Shown: positions 34,264 through 42,795, counted from the first letter of the stretch. The stretch: DNA of 50,782 nt from Gp6-AA40 sp035764385 (GCA_035764385.1 DASTZI010000374.1:1-50782); one strand, 5' to 3'. Numbers and translations: made by a program. Notes: generated by a model from the sequence alone, not told the origin.

Positions 34264-35820
34264 ATGCCGTCCTCCGATGTCCTCATTGCCTGGCATCGAC
34301 TCAGAAACGCACTCGGGGCGGCAGGCATGGGCACGTGGCACGTCGACCTGCAGACAGGCATCGCCACTCACGATGAGAGTCTGAACCGCATTCTGGGGCT
34401 CGACTCGTCCGAAACCAAAGGCCCCATTCGCGATCCTGCATTCACCCGCATCCACCCCGACGACCACGCGCGCGTGATGAAGGCGATTGACGATGCGGTC
34501 GCGTCGCACGGCGAATACAGCGTCGAGTACCGGATTATCCGCCACGACGGCGAAGTCAGGTGGCTGCAGGATCGGGGACGGATCGTGCTCGACGAGAACG
34601 GGACGCCGCGCTACGCAACGGGCGCCGTGATGGACGTCACCGCACGCCGGATGCTCGTGGATCACGAACGCGCGTTGTCGGAGGAGCGCGCGCACCTGAT
34701 TCGGGATCTCGAGCAAGCGAGCCGCGTCAAAGACGAATTCCTCGCGATGCTGTCCCACGAGCTCCGCACGCCCCTTAATGCCGTACTCGGATGGACGCGG
34801 ATGCTTCGAAGGGGGACGATCCCGCCCGAACGGACCGATGCGATCCTCGACACCATCGAACGCAACGCCGCCGCGCAGATGCAGATCATCGAGGAGCTGC
34901 TCGACTTGTCATCGATGGCTGCCGGCAACCTCCGTCTGAACATCGCGCCCGTCGACCTCCGCGAGCTGATTGGCGGCGCGGTTGAAACGGTACGTCCCGC
35001 TGCAGATGCGAAATCGATCGCACTTCACCTGTCGATCGACACCGACGTCGGCGAGCTCGCCGGCGATGCCGCGCGACTCCGGCAAGTGCTCTGGAATCTG
35101 CTCGCCAACGCCGTCAAGTTCACACCGGCAGGCGGCCGCATTGAAGTCGCCGCGAAACATGGACCGAGCGATCTCGAGATCACCGTCACCGATTCGGGCC
35201 CGGGTATCGATCCGGACTTTCTGCCGCACGTGTTCGAGCCTTTCCGCCGTGGCGAATCGCTGACGACGCGGACCGTTGGCGGCCTCGGTCTGGGCCTTTC
35301 CATCGTCCGGCATATTGTCGAAGCGCACGGCGGCATGGTCACGGCCGATAACGCCGACAGTACGGGGTCTATCTTTCTCGTACGGCTGCCAACCGCACGG
35401 CCGACGCGTCGCGAGCAGCCGACGCAGTTGACGCTGCGCGGGCGACGCGTGCTCGCAGTTGACGATGATGTGTCGACGCAGGACCTGGTCGCGACGATGC
35501 TGCTGATGTATGGCGTATCCGTGCGAACCGCCGGCCGCGCATCCGATGCCATTCAGATCCTGTCGGAGTGGCGCCCCGACGTGCTGCTCACCGACATCGC
35601 CATGCCGGGCGAAGACGGCTATGCGCTCATTCGGCGGGTGCGCGCGCTGCCCTCGACCATTGGCGAGATCCCCGCCGTCGCCCTGACGGCGTACACGGAT
35701 CCGCAGAGCGTGCAGGAGGCGTTTGCAGCCGGCTTCGACGCGCATCTCGGTAAGCCGCTCGAGCCCCATGTGCTCGCCGACGCACTGACGAAGGTGCTTC
35801 GCGTCAGGAGATCTGCGTAG
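34264..35820 (+). CDS. PAS-containing hybrid histidine kinase
   Basis: The 518-aa soluble protein has a PAS domain (about 15-128, with HPDDHARV and the RHDGEVRWLQDRG end), a HisKA domain with H165 (SHELRTP), a complete ATPase domain (N-box WNLLANAVKF, DSGPG 310-314, GLGLGL 340-345), and a C-terminal receiver (DDD 400-402 region, D444 in LLTDIAMPG, lysine in LGKPLEP). It lacks membrane helices, so it senses a cytoplasmic cue. Unlike the kinases at 14386 and 37997, its catalytic motifs are intact. Its end overlaps by 17 nt tail-to-tail with the response regulator gene. Confidence 0.9.
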   Translation: MPSSDVLIAWHRLRNALGAAGMGTWHVDLQTGIATHDESLNRILGLDSSETKGPIRDPAFTRIHPDDHARVMKAIDDAVASHGEYSVEYRIIRHDGEVRWLQDRGRIVLDENGTPRYATGAVMDVTARRMLVDHERALSEERAHLIRDLEQASRVKDEFLAMLSHELRTPLNAVLGWTRMLRRGTIPPERTDAILDTIERNAAAQMQIIEELLDLSSMAAGNLRLNIAPVDLRELIGGAVETVRPAADAKSIALHLSIDTDVGELAGDAARLRQVLWNLLANAVKFTPAGGRIEVAAKHGPSDLEITVTDSGPGIDPDFLPHVFEPFRRGESLTTRTVGGLGLGLSIVRHIVEAHGGMVTADNADSTGSIFLVRLPTARPTRREQPTQLTLRGRRVLAVDDDVSTQDLVATMLLMYGVSVRTAGRASDAIQILSEWRPDVLLTDIAMPGEDGYALIRRVRALPSTIGEIPAVALTAYTDPQSVQEAFAAGFDAHLGKPLEPHVLADALTKVLRVRRSA

Positions 35821-36229
35821 AGCCCGGAGAGGCGTTCAGCAGGCGTCGCAGCTCGAAGGCGATCACGTCCGGTGCGCACGGTTTGATCAGCACGTGCGCG
35901 ATGCCGGCTTGCGCGAACCGATCCGGCTGTTCGAGATATTCGGAGTGGCCGGTGACCGCGAGAATCGGAATCGATCGCGTGGCCGGCGAGTCGCGCAGCG
36001 CGCGACAGAATTCGAAACCATCCATCCCGGGAACGGCAAGATCGGTCAACACCGCGTTGGGACGCAGATCGCGCGCTTTCTCCAGCGCCTGATAGCCGTT
36101 GTGCGCGTCGATCGTGCGGAAGCCATCGTTCTGCAGGTATTCGCGGTACAGCATTCGGGTGCTGAAATCGTCCTCGACGATCAGGACGAGCGGATCATGC
36201 GTGGAGGCGTCGGCCGCCTCGATCTCCAT
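35804..36229 (-). CDS. Single-domain response regulator
   Basis: With ATG 36229 (MEIEAADAS) the protein has 141 residues. The receiver fold shows EDD near the start, the phospho-acceptor in AVLTDLAVPGMDGFEF, T in LAVTGHSEY and K in LIKPCAP. The longer frame start at 36289 adds 20 residues without receiver character. There is no output domain. It converges with the hybrid kinase gene (17-nt overlap), so the two may act in one phosphorelay although they are not co-transcribed. Confidence 0.8.
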   Translation of the reverse strand: MEIEAADASTHDPLVLIVEDDFSTRMLYREYLQNDGFRTIDAHNGYQALEKARDLRPNAVLTDLAVPGMDGFEFCRALRDSPATRSIPILAVTGHSEYLEQPDRFAQAGIAHVLIKPCAPDVIAFELRRLLNASPGSTQIS

Positions 36230-36313
36230 TCGCGATACCTGTCGAAAATGTAGTTCGCGGCGGCGGGAGCACGCAACATACCTTTGCAAGCTCAGGCGGA
36301 GGGAACCCTCCGT

Positions 36314-36937
36314 TCACATCTTGACGGCTTTCAGTGGTGCGGCGGGGCGCGGCTGCGTCCGCGAGCGCGTTGTCCACCACACGCGGAAACCCAGCAGCAG
36401 AATTGCCGCGACAAGGACCACCTGAAACTGCGGCACGACCGTCTTGCGGGCGAGCCAGAAATGCAGCAGTGCCGTGACGGCGGCAACATAAATGAGCCGA
36501 TGCAGCAAGGCCCACTTCCGCCCAAGGCGGCGGATCGACTTCTGCGTGGAGGTGACTGCGAGCGCGATCAGCATCACGTAGGTGGCCATGCCCAGCGTGA
36601 TGAACGGACGCATCACGATGTCCTCCGCCATCTGGCGGAAATCGAAAAACCAGTCGAGCACGAACCACGTCAGGAAGTGGAGCGTGGCATAGAAGAACGA
36701 AAACAGCCCGAGCATCCGCCGCAGCTGGATGACCGGGTTCCACCCGCTAAGGCGACGGATCGGCGTTACCGCCAGCGTGATGACCAGGAAGCGGATCGCC
36801 CAGTCGCCCGTCGTGTGGGTGATGTATTCGATCGGATTTGCGGTGAGATCGCCTCGGAACGCGTCGAGCGCGAGTGCCGCGGCGGGGATGAGCGCCGCGG
36901 CAAAGATGATTCTCTTGAGAAGGACGACAGGTTTCAA
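36314..36937 (-). CDS. msrQ: MsrQ, heme b membrane subunit of methionine sulfoxide reductase system
   Basis: The 207-aa protein from TTG 36937 (LKPVVLLKRIIFAAALIPAA) has about six membrane helices with the MsrQ features NPIEYITHTTGDWAIRFLVI, TPIRRLSGWNP and histidines in FFYATLHFLTW and LLHRLIYV that bind heme. MsrQ passes electrons to MsrP for repair of oxidised periplasmic methionines. I chose the TTG because it overlaps the msrP stop as TTGA and no ATG fits; the longer frame reaches into msrP. The pair forms an operon. Confidence 0.85.
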   Translation of the reverse strand: MKPVVLLKRIIFAAALIPAAALALDAFRGDLTANPIEYITHTTGDWAIRFLVITLAVTPIRRLSGWNPVIQLRRMLGLFSFFYATLHFLTWFVLDWFFDFRQMAEDIVMRPFITLGMATYVMLIALAVTSTQKSIRRLGRKWALLHRLIYVAAVTALLHFWLARKTVVPQFQVVLVAAILLLGFRVWWTTRSRTQPRPAAPLKAVKM

Positions 36938-37911
36938 AAGTTCCGCTTCAAGTCCATCCCTGAATACAGTGACGCGACCTGATCGGCGTAGCCGTTGAAG
37001 GGCAGCGTCTTGACGCGGAAGAACGTGCCGATGCGCCGCTCGGTCGCCTGGCTCCACCGCGGGTGGTCGACGTTCGGATTCACGTTCGCGAAGAACCCAT
37101 ATTCATTCGGCGTCATCACCTGCCACGTGTTCTTCGGCTGGTAATCGACGAAGCGAATCTTGACGATCGATTTGATCCCCTTGAACCCGTACTTCCACGG
37201 CGTGACCAGTCGAATCGGCGCGCCGTCCTGATTGGGGAGTGTCTCGCCGTAGAGACCGACGGCAAGGATGGCAAGCGGATTCATCGCTTCATCCATGCGC
37301 AGGCCTTCGACGTACGGCCACGGCAGCATTCGCGTCGTCTGACCCGGCATCTGCGCGGGGTTGAGCGCGGTGATGAACTCGACGTACTTCGCCTGTGACG
37401 TCGGCTTGTACGTCGCGATGATGTCCTTGAGCGGAATGCCCACCCACGGAATCACCATCGACCACGCCTCGACGCAGCGCATGCGATACACGCGCTCTTC
37501 GAGCGTGTACGGCTTGATGAACTCGTCGAAACCGAAGACACCCTTCTTCTCTGCGTATCCTTCGATCGTGACCGTCCACGGACGCGGCTTCAGACGCCAG
37601 GCGTTCTCTTTTGGATCTTCTTTATAAGGACCGTATTCGTAGAAGTTGTTGTAACTGGTGATGTCTTCCCAGGATGTGACCTTTTCGCCTGTCGTGCTGA
37701 GCGGACTTTTGACAACGTTCGCCAGCTTCGCACCATGTCCCGTTCCCTCTTTCTGAGCGGCGACACGGGCCGTGAACGGCGGAGCCATTACGGCAGCTGC
37801 GGCGCCCAGCGCTGCACCGGCAGCTGTCTGCAGGAATTCTCGCCTGCGGAGGTACAGCGATCTCGGTGTGATGTCCGAGAAGCGGAGATCGGGCGCACGT
37901 CGGATCAACAT
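36934..37911 (-). CDS. msrP: MsrP, molybdopterin-dependent periplasmic methionine sulfoxide reductase
   Basis: The 325-aa protein has a twin-arginine signal (RRREFLQTAAGAALGAAAAV, residues 22-41) and the sulfite-oxidase-type fold with C146 in RMRCVEAWSMVIPWVGIPL, the Mo ligand. The WKYGFKGIKSIVKIRF segment is typical of MsrP/YedY. It reduces methionine sulfoxide in exported proteins using electrons from MsrQ, whose TTG start overlaps its stop. A consensus TATAAT on the minus strand (37918-37923) lies only 6 nt before the ATG, suggesting a leaderless transcript. Confidence 0.9.
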   Translation of the reverse strand: MLIRRAPDLRFSDITPRSLYLRRREFLQTAAGAALGAAAAVMAPPFTARVAAQKEGTGHGAKLANVVKSPLSTTGEKVTSWEDITSYNNFYEYGPYKEDPKENAWRLKPRPWTVTIEGYAEKKGVFGFDEFIKPYTLEERVYRMRCVEAWSMVIPWVGIPLKDIIATYKPTSQAKYVEFITALNPAQMPGQTTRMLPWPYVEGLRMDEAMNPLAILAVGLYGETLPNQDGAPIRLVTPWKYGFKGIKSIVKIRFVDYQPKNTWQVMTPNEYGFFANVNPNVDHPRWSQATERRIGTFFRVKTLPFNGYADQVASLYSGMDLKRNF

Positions 37912-37917
37912 GCGGTA

Positions 37918-37923
37918 ATTATA
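37918..37923 (-). promoter_or_regulatory. -10 element for msrP, implying a leaderless mRNA
   Basis: The minus-strand TATAAT matches consensus and is separated from ATG 37911 by six bases (TACCGC). Transcription would start at or next to the A of the ATG. No Shine-Dalgarno sequence and no clear -35 are visible. Confidence 0.5.
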
Positions 37924-37996
37924 GAGCGGCTTGGGCCGCTACAGCCGAGGTTATCGGCGGCGGCTCACGTGGTAGTGTGGGGCCCCGGAGGCGGCA

Positions 37997-38680
37997 ATCG
38001 AACCAGACCGTTTTCCCAGAACTCTCTCGCTGGCCGTGCATGAGCTTCGGACGCCCGTCACCGTGGTGTGCGGGTACCTGCGGATGTTGCTCAAGGAGCA
38101 CGGTGGTCCGCTGACGGACAAGCAGAAAAAAATGCTGCAGGAAGCCGAACGATCCTGCGAGCGTATCGGTGCGGTCGTTGCGGAGTTGAGTGAACTTGGT
38201 AAGCTGGAATCACACGAACTCGCAGTCTCACGGCAGGAGGTCGATCTCGCGGCGCTTCTCCGTGACGTGGCGAGCGATATGCATGAGGGCGACGACCGCG
38301 GGGTGCGCCTCGAGTTGCGCGTGCCGAACCGGCCGGTCACAGTGACCGGCGATCGCGCACGCCTCGGCGCGGCCGTCAAGACGTTGCTGCATGCAGCTTT
38401 GCGCGAGCGCGGCGAACCGGGTGTCATCGTGGCCGAGTGTTCGGTCGTCGATAGTGCGCCAGGTTGGGCCGTGCTCGCCGTCGGCGCGGAGGACACGTTG
38501 CCGTCGCTGATTCAGGCAGGCTTCAGCACTCCCCCGCCATTTGATGAATGGCGCGGAGGACTTGGCCTTGCGCTGCCGGTGGCGCGGCGCGTCGTCGAGG
38601 CGCTTGGCGGCGCGTTGTGGTCGGCACCCGGCGATCGGCCGCGTGCAGGGTCCGCACTGAAGTTACCCATTCGAACCTGA
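37997..38680 (+). CDS. Histidine-kinase-like protein with degenerate ATPase domain; start codon uncertain
   Basis: The frame contains LAVHELRTPVTVVCGYLRML, a HisKA H-box, then a reduced ATPase region with no N-box asparagine (KTLLHAALRE) and no DxGxG. A G2-like RGGLGLALPVARRVVEALGG is kept. The first standard start in frame, GTG 38036, sits directly at the H-box and would cut helix 1. ATC 37997, 39 nt earlier in frame, has GGAGG 5 nt upstream and gives 227 residues. I annotate that reading as more sensible but unproven. The gene is 10 nt before the first NtrC-type gene, so it is probably its partner. Confidence 0.6.
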   Translation: MEPDRFPRTLSLAVHELRTPVTVVCGYLRMLLKEHGGPLTDKQKKMLQEAERSCERIGAVVAELSELGKLESHELAVSRQEVDLAALLRDVASDMHEGDDRGVRLELRVPNRPVTVTGDRARLGAAVKTLLHAALRERGEPGVIVAECSVVDSAPGWAVLAVGAEDTLPSLIQAGFSTPPPFDEWRGGLGLALPVARRVVEALGGALWSAPGDRPRAGSALKLPIRT

Positions 38681-38690
38681 GGTCCACCTG

Positions 38691-40283
38691 ATGTCAGCAG
38701 TCGCGGGCGCGAGCTCCGAACCTACCAACAATCCAACGGACGAAGGCCGTCCGGCCAACATTGCCGTTGTCGACGACGACTCCGGCTTCGCCGGATACCT
38801 GCGTACCTTCCTCGCGCTCCGCGGTTACGAGGCACGCTCCTACACGCGTGGCGATGAAATCGTCGCGGCGATCCGTCAGGGCGAGCCGCCAGACATCGTG
38901 CTGCTCGATGTCGCGATGCCCGGCATGGACGGCCTGCAGACGCTCAAAGCACTGAAAGCCGCGCGGCCCGAGTTGCAGGTGATCATGCTCTCGGGACGCG
39001 AGCACGCCGCGACAATTGTCGAAGCCGTTCGCCTCGGTGCCGCCGACTACGTCGTCAAGCCAGACGATCCGGAGGGACTCGGCGAGATTGCACTGGATGC
39101 GGCGATCAAGCAGGCGTTCGAGCGCAACCGTCTGGTACACGAGCTGAGCGATCTGCGCAGGCAGCTGAGTGACGATCAAAGCGACGCGTTCATCGGCTGG
39201 AGCGACAGTCCCGCCATGCGCCAGGTGGCGCTCATCATCGAGCAGGTGTCCGACAGCGATGTCACCGTGTTGATTCGAGGCGAGAGCGGCGTCGGCAAGG
39301 AACTCGTCGCCCGGGCGATTCATCAGCGCTCGACGCGCCGCAACAAGGCGTTCGTGAAAGTGAACTGCGCCGCGCTTCCCGCTGAACTGCTCGAAAGCGA
39401 GCTGTTCGGCCACGAGAAGGGTGCCTTCACCGGTGCGGCCACGACGCGCATCGGCAAGTTCGAGCAGGCGCACGGCGGCACGATCTTCCTCGACGAGATC
39501 GGCGAGATGAAACCGGCGCTGCAGGCAAAGCTGCTGCACGTCCTCCAGGACGCTGAGTTCACGAAACTCGGAAGCAACAAGAAGATCAACGTCGACGTGC
39601 GAGTCGTCACCGCCACCAACCGCGACCTCGAACAGATGATGGTGCGCGGCGATTTCCGTGAAGACCTCTATTACCGCTTAAAGGTGATCGAGGCGTACGT
39701 CTCGCCGCTGCGCGAACGCCGGGATGAAATTCCGAAGTTGACGGACTTTTTCCTCGCGAAGTACTCGCAGCGGTACAACCGGCCGGTGCGTTCGCTCTCG
39801 AACGAACTCCGACAGCGATTCCTCAGTTACGAGTGGCCCGGCAACGTCCGCGAGCTCGAGAACATGATCAAGCGGTTCGTCATTTTGCAGGACGAAACGC
39901 TCGTCATGAAAGAGCTGAACAAACCACGACTCGTGGCCAACCCGCCGCCCATGGAACCAGGCGCGCCCGCGTTTCACGCGCCGCCGCCACAGGCGGCCGC
40001 CCCACCGCCGCCACAAGCGGTCGCCGCACCTCCGCCCGCAGCTGTCCCCGTAGGGTCTGATGCGGCGGACGAGGAGGCCGATGAAGTGCCTCCACCATCG
40101 GGCAGCGATGGTCGGCGGCTGTCGGATGTGGCGCGCGAGGCAGCGCTCTCAGCGGAGCGAACGGTCATCGCCGACACGCTGCGCCAGGTCCACTGGAACC
40201 GTCGAAAGGCCGCGCAGCTTCTGGGCGTGAGCTACAAGACGCTGTTGAACAAGATCAAAGAGACTGGGATCGAGCGGCCGTAG
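38691..40283 (+). CDS. NtrC-family sigma-54 activator (PrsR-like), copy 1
   Basis: The 530-aa protein has a receiver (DDD 28-30, D73, K123), a sigma-54-interacting AAA+ domain (Walker A GESGVGKE 197-204, GAFTGA 244-249, Walker B FLDEIGE 266-272) and a Fis-type helix-turn-helix at the end (WNRRKAAQLLGVSYKTLLNK). A Pro/Ala-rich linker of about 45 residues joins AAA+ and DNA-binding parts. It probably responds to the upstream HK-like protein and activates the EPS genes downstream. The same order occurs with PrsK/PrsR in XrtA/PEP-CTERM systems. It has no sigma-54 promoter of its own that I can see. Confidence 0.9.
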   Translation: MSAVAGASSEPTNNPTDEGRPANIAVVDDDSGFAGYLRTFLALRGYEARSYTRGDEIVAAIRQGEPPDIVLLDVAMPGMDGLQTLKALKAARPELQVIMLSGREHAATIVEAVRLGAADYVVKPDDPEGLGEIALDAAIKQAFERNRLVHELSDLRRQLSDDQSDAFIGWSDSPAMRQVALIIEQVSDSDVTVLIRGESGVGKELVARAIHQRSTRRNKAFVKVNCAALPAELLESELFGHEKGAFTGAATTRIGKFEQAHGGTIFLDEIGEMKPALQAKLLHVLQDAEFTKLGSNKKINVDVRVVTATNRDLEQMMVRGDFREDLYYRLKVIEAYVSPLRERRDEIPKLTDFFLAKYSQRYNRPVRSLSNELRQRFLSYEWPGNVRELENMIKRFVILQDETLVMKELNKPRLVANPPPMEPGAPAFHAPPPQAAAPPPPQAVAAPPPAAVPVGSDAADEEADEVPPPSGSDGRRLSDVAREAALSAERTVIADTLRQVHWNRRKAAQLLGVSYKTLLNKIKETGIERP

Positions 40284-40340
40284 AAGACATCCCGCCTCAG
40301 TAAACGGCTGACCTTCCCAAACTTCCGATTGTGAGAAACG

Positions 40341-40358
40341 TGGTTCCACGCGGAACCA
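40341..40358 (+). promoter_or_regulatory. Palindromic upstream activator site candidate
   Basis: TGGTTCC, ACGC, GGAACCA is a perfect 7-bp inverted repeat with a 4-nt centre. Its end lies 73 nt upstream of the -24/-12 promoter of the second NtrC-type gene, the usual place and form for a sigma-54 activator site. The activator encoded by the gene before it or by the gene itself is the natural ligand. Confidence 0.55.
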
Positions 40359-40431
40359 GATTTCCACGATTGGATGTGTACTCGATTCCCGCAAATCGAG
40401 ATTGCCTATCTGTTCCAACCTTTTTCTGCTG

Positions 40432-40447
40432 TGGCACCCTGCTTGCT
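40432..40447 (+). promoter_or_regulatory. Sigma-54 (-24/-12) promoter
   Basis: TGGCAC, five bases, TTGCT matches the sigma-54 consensus, with GG (40433-40434) and GC (40445-40446) exactly 10 nt apart. It lies about 50 nt before ATG 40499 of the second NtrC-type gene. Together with the palindrome upstream it suggests the gene is switched on by its paralogue or by itself. Confidence 0.75.
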
Positions 40448-40498
40448 CGACCGGAAGACCAACCCGCGAACTCGGCGGGTGGAAGGGCTAACGGGCAG

Positions 40499-42034
40499 AT
40501 GAGTCAGAAGTCGCAGGTGATGGTTGTAGACGACGACCTCGCAATGTGCGGATTTCTTCGCACCTTCCTCGGAACGCGCAACTACAACGCACTCACCGTC
40601 ACGAACGCCGACGAAGCATTGCGCCGTTTTCACGCGGACCGGCCGGCCGCCGTGCTGCTTGATGTCGTCATGCCGGGCATGGACGGACTGGCGGCGCTCG
40701 CGGCGTTCAAGAAAATCGATAAAGACATCCCCATCATCGTGATTTCCGGCCAGGGGCGGACGAGCGTGGTCGTGCAGGCGATGCGGCTCGGCGCCACCGA
40801 TTTCCTCTGCAAGCCGTTCGACGATGGCGAGCTCGAGATGGTGCTCGAAAAGGCCTTGAAGCAACACCAGCTCACACAGGAAGTCGCCTCGCTGCGCGCG
40901 CAGCTCAAAGAGCAGTCGAAGTACACGATGCTCTTCGGTCACAGCGAGCAGATGCAGGAAGTACGCGATCTGATCGAACGCGTCTCGGACACGGACGTCA
41001 CCGTCCTGATTCGCGGCGAGAGCGGTGTCGGCAAGGAACTGGTGGCGCGTGCGCTGCACGAGCAGTCGCTGCGCAAGGACAAGCCGTTTGTGAAGGTGAA
41101 CTGCGCGGCGCTGCCTACCGAGCTCCTCGAGAGTGAGCTGTTCGGGTTCGAGAAAGGCGCATTCACTGGCGCCATCCAGCACAAGCCAGGCAAGTTCGAG
41201 TTTGCCAATCACGGCACGATGTTCCTCGACGAGATTGGCGACATGAGTTTTCCGCTGCAGGCCAAGCTGCTGCAGGCGCTGCAGGACGGCGAGTTCTCGC
41301 GGCTCGGCGGAAAGTCCGATGTGCGCGTTGACGTGCGCGTGATCACCGCGACCAACTGCGACCTCGAAGGCGCGGTCGCGGCAGGCAAGTTCCGCGAAGA
41401 TCTCTATTTCCGCCTCAACGTCGTCACCATCACCATTCCACCGCTTCGCGACCGCCGGGAAGAGATCCCGATGCTCACCGATCACTTCGTCAAGAAGTAC
41501 TCGGTGCAGTACAACAAACCATTCCCCGGCATTTCCACCGAACTGTCACGCATGTTCATGGAGTACGAGTGGCCGGGCAACGTCCGACAGCTCGAAAATC
41601 TGATCAAGCGCATGGTGGTGCTTGGCAGCGAGGCGCCGATCGTCCACGAATTGCGGCAGCCTGCAGCGACGCTCCATCAGTGGCCGAACACTCCCCCTCC
41701 GTCGGTTCCGCGTCCGGTCGCTCCATCGCCGCAGCCGGTTATGCCTCCACCGGCTGCGGCGGCGATGGTTCCGCCGCCGGGGGCCGTCAGCGCGGCCGCG
41801 CCGGTTGGTATCGAATCGGTCGCTGCCGTTGCCGAGGCCGCTGTCAACGGAAATGGCAACGTCTCGCTCAAAGACATCGCGCGTTCGGCGGCGCGTGAGG
41901 CCGAGCGCGAGCTGATTCTGCGGATGCTGACCAAGACCCGCTGGAACCGGAAGGAAGCCGCGGAGATTCTCGGCATCAGCTACAAGGCGCTGCTCTACAA
42001 GATCAAGGAGAACGGCCTGGACAAGGCCTCGTAG
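40499..42034 (+). CDS. NtrC-family sigma-54 activator (PrsR-like), copy 2
   Basis: The 511-aa protein repeats the plan of copy 1: receiver (DDD 11-13, D55, K105), AAA+ (GESGVGKE 173-180, GAFTGA 220-225, FLDEIGD), Pro-rich linker, and Fis-type helix-turn-helix (WNRKEAAEILGISYKALLYK). Only copy 2 has a perfect sigma-54 promoter and palindrome in front. ATG 40499 is chosen over the longer frame start because the receiver begins right after it (MSQKSQVMVVDDD). The EPS cluster starts two genes later. The two copies probably form a feed-forward cascade. Confidence 0.9.
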   Translation: MSQKSQVMVVDDDLAMCGFLRTFLGTRNYNALTVTNADEALRRFHADRPAAVLLDVVMPGMDGLAALAAFKKIDKDIPIIVISGQGRTSVVVQAMRLGATDFLCKPFDDGELEMVLEKALKQHQLTQEVASLRAQLKEQSKYTMLFGHSEQMQEVRDLIERVSDTDVTVLIRGESGVGKELVARALHEQSLRKDKPFVKVNCAALPTELLESELFGFEKGAFTGAIQHKPGKFEFANHGTMFLDEIGDMSFPLQAKLLQALQDGEFSRLGGKSDVRVDVRVITATNCDLEGAVAAGKFREDLYFRLNVVTITIPPLRDRREEIPMLTDHFVKKYSVQYNKPFPGISTELSRMFMEYEWPGNVRQLENLIKRMVVLGSEAPIVHELRQPAATLHQWPNTPPPSVPRPVAPSPQPVMPPPAAAAMVPPPGAVSAAAPVGIESVAAVAEAAVNGNGNVSLKDIARSAAREAERELILRMLTKTRWNRKEAAEILGISYKALLYKIKENGLDKAS

Positions 42035-42526
42035 ATGGGCAGAATGGCCGACGCATTTTTCGAAGAAGAAGGCTCGCGCCTGCTCAAGGCGAACGCATTC
42101 GAATTCGTCCTGGAGGGGGAAATGAAGCGTGCTGTCCGGTCGCAGAACTTCCTGACGCTGGTCGTCCTCGAAACGCAGCGTGAGTGGGACGGCATCACGG
42201 TCACGGCCGACGCCGGCACGCTCGACGAGGTCGCACAAATCATCGGCCACGAAGTACGCGACACCGACCTCATCGGCAGCACCGATACCGGGTTGATCTC
42301 GCTGGCGCTACTCGACGCCGATTATGAGAACGGGACACGAGTGATCGATCGTCTCGTGCAGCGGATCGACGACTACGAGTTCACCGCGCCGCTGCGTATT
42401 TCACTTGGTGCAGCCTGTTACCCGACTCACGCGGTCGATCCCGATTCCCTCAGGCAACAAGCGCTGTCGCATCCCGTCGTGAACTGGCGCGGCGGCTCGC
42501 CCGACGCCAGACCTACCCGTCATTAA
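42035..42526 (+). CDS. GGDEF-like protein with degenerate active site
   Basis: The 163-aa protein begins directly after the NtrC stop (TAG-ATG; an in-frame alternative is ATG 42044). Its fold resembles a diguanylate cyclase: VLEGEMKRAVRSQNFLTLVV, the VRDTDLIG segment, IDRLVQRIDDYEF and LRISLGAACYPTHAVDPDSL. The catalytic GGDEF loop is replaced by STDTGLISLALL, so it cannot make c-di-GMP in the known way. It may bind nucleotide, act as a regulator of the NtrC proteins, or tune EPS export. Its position between regulators and EPS genes points to that pathway. Confidence 0.6.
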   Translation: MGRMADAFFEEEGSRLLKANAFEFVLEGEMKRAVRSQNFLTLVVLETQREWDGITVTADAGTLDEVAQIIGHEVRDTDLIGSTDTGLISLALLDADYENGTRVIDRLVQRIDDYEFTAPLRISLGAACYPTHAVDPDSLRQQALSHPVVNWRGGSPDARPTRH

Positions 42527-42541
42527 GCGGACCTTCGCGCC

Positions 42542-42563
42542 AGGCGGACCTGAAGGTCCGCCT
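42542..42563. repeat. REP-like palindrome downstream of the GGDEF-like gene
   Basis: AGGCGGACC, TGAA, GGTCCGCCT is a perfect 9-bp stem followed by CTACA. A similar structure with CTACG after the stem appears twice at 48369-48419. Such elements are repeated in many GC-rich genomes. It may act as a 3'-end stabiliser or terminator here, but there is no T run. The remaining part of 42527-42860 has a TTCCGT-GTCG-ACGGAA inverted repeat (42593-42608) and no gene. Confidence 0.6.
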
Positions 42564-42795
42564 CTACATTCCCACAGACCACAGCCTCGACCTTCCGTGT
42601 CGACGGAACCGTGTCAGTGCGCCACGCCCCCTCGCGGATAGGTGTGCTCGAAGCGGCCTCGGACGTGGAAGCGCGTTTCTCATCGGCGCCCTCCGAGACG
42701 CCGTGCTGCGCGTCAGTTGCTCGGAATGATGTGGACGTGGGGACTTTGTGGAAACCCGATGGATAGATTGGCGAAACGATTGGAACGGCAAATAT

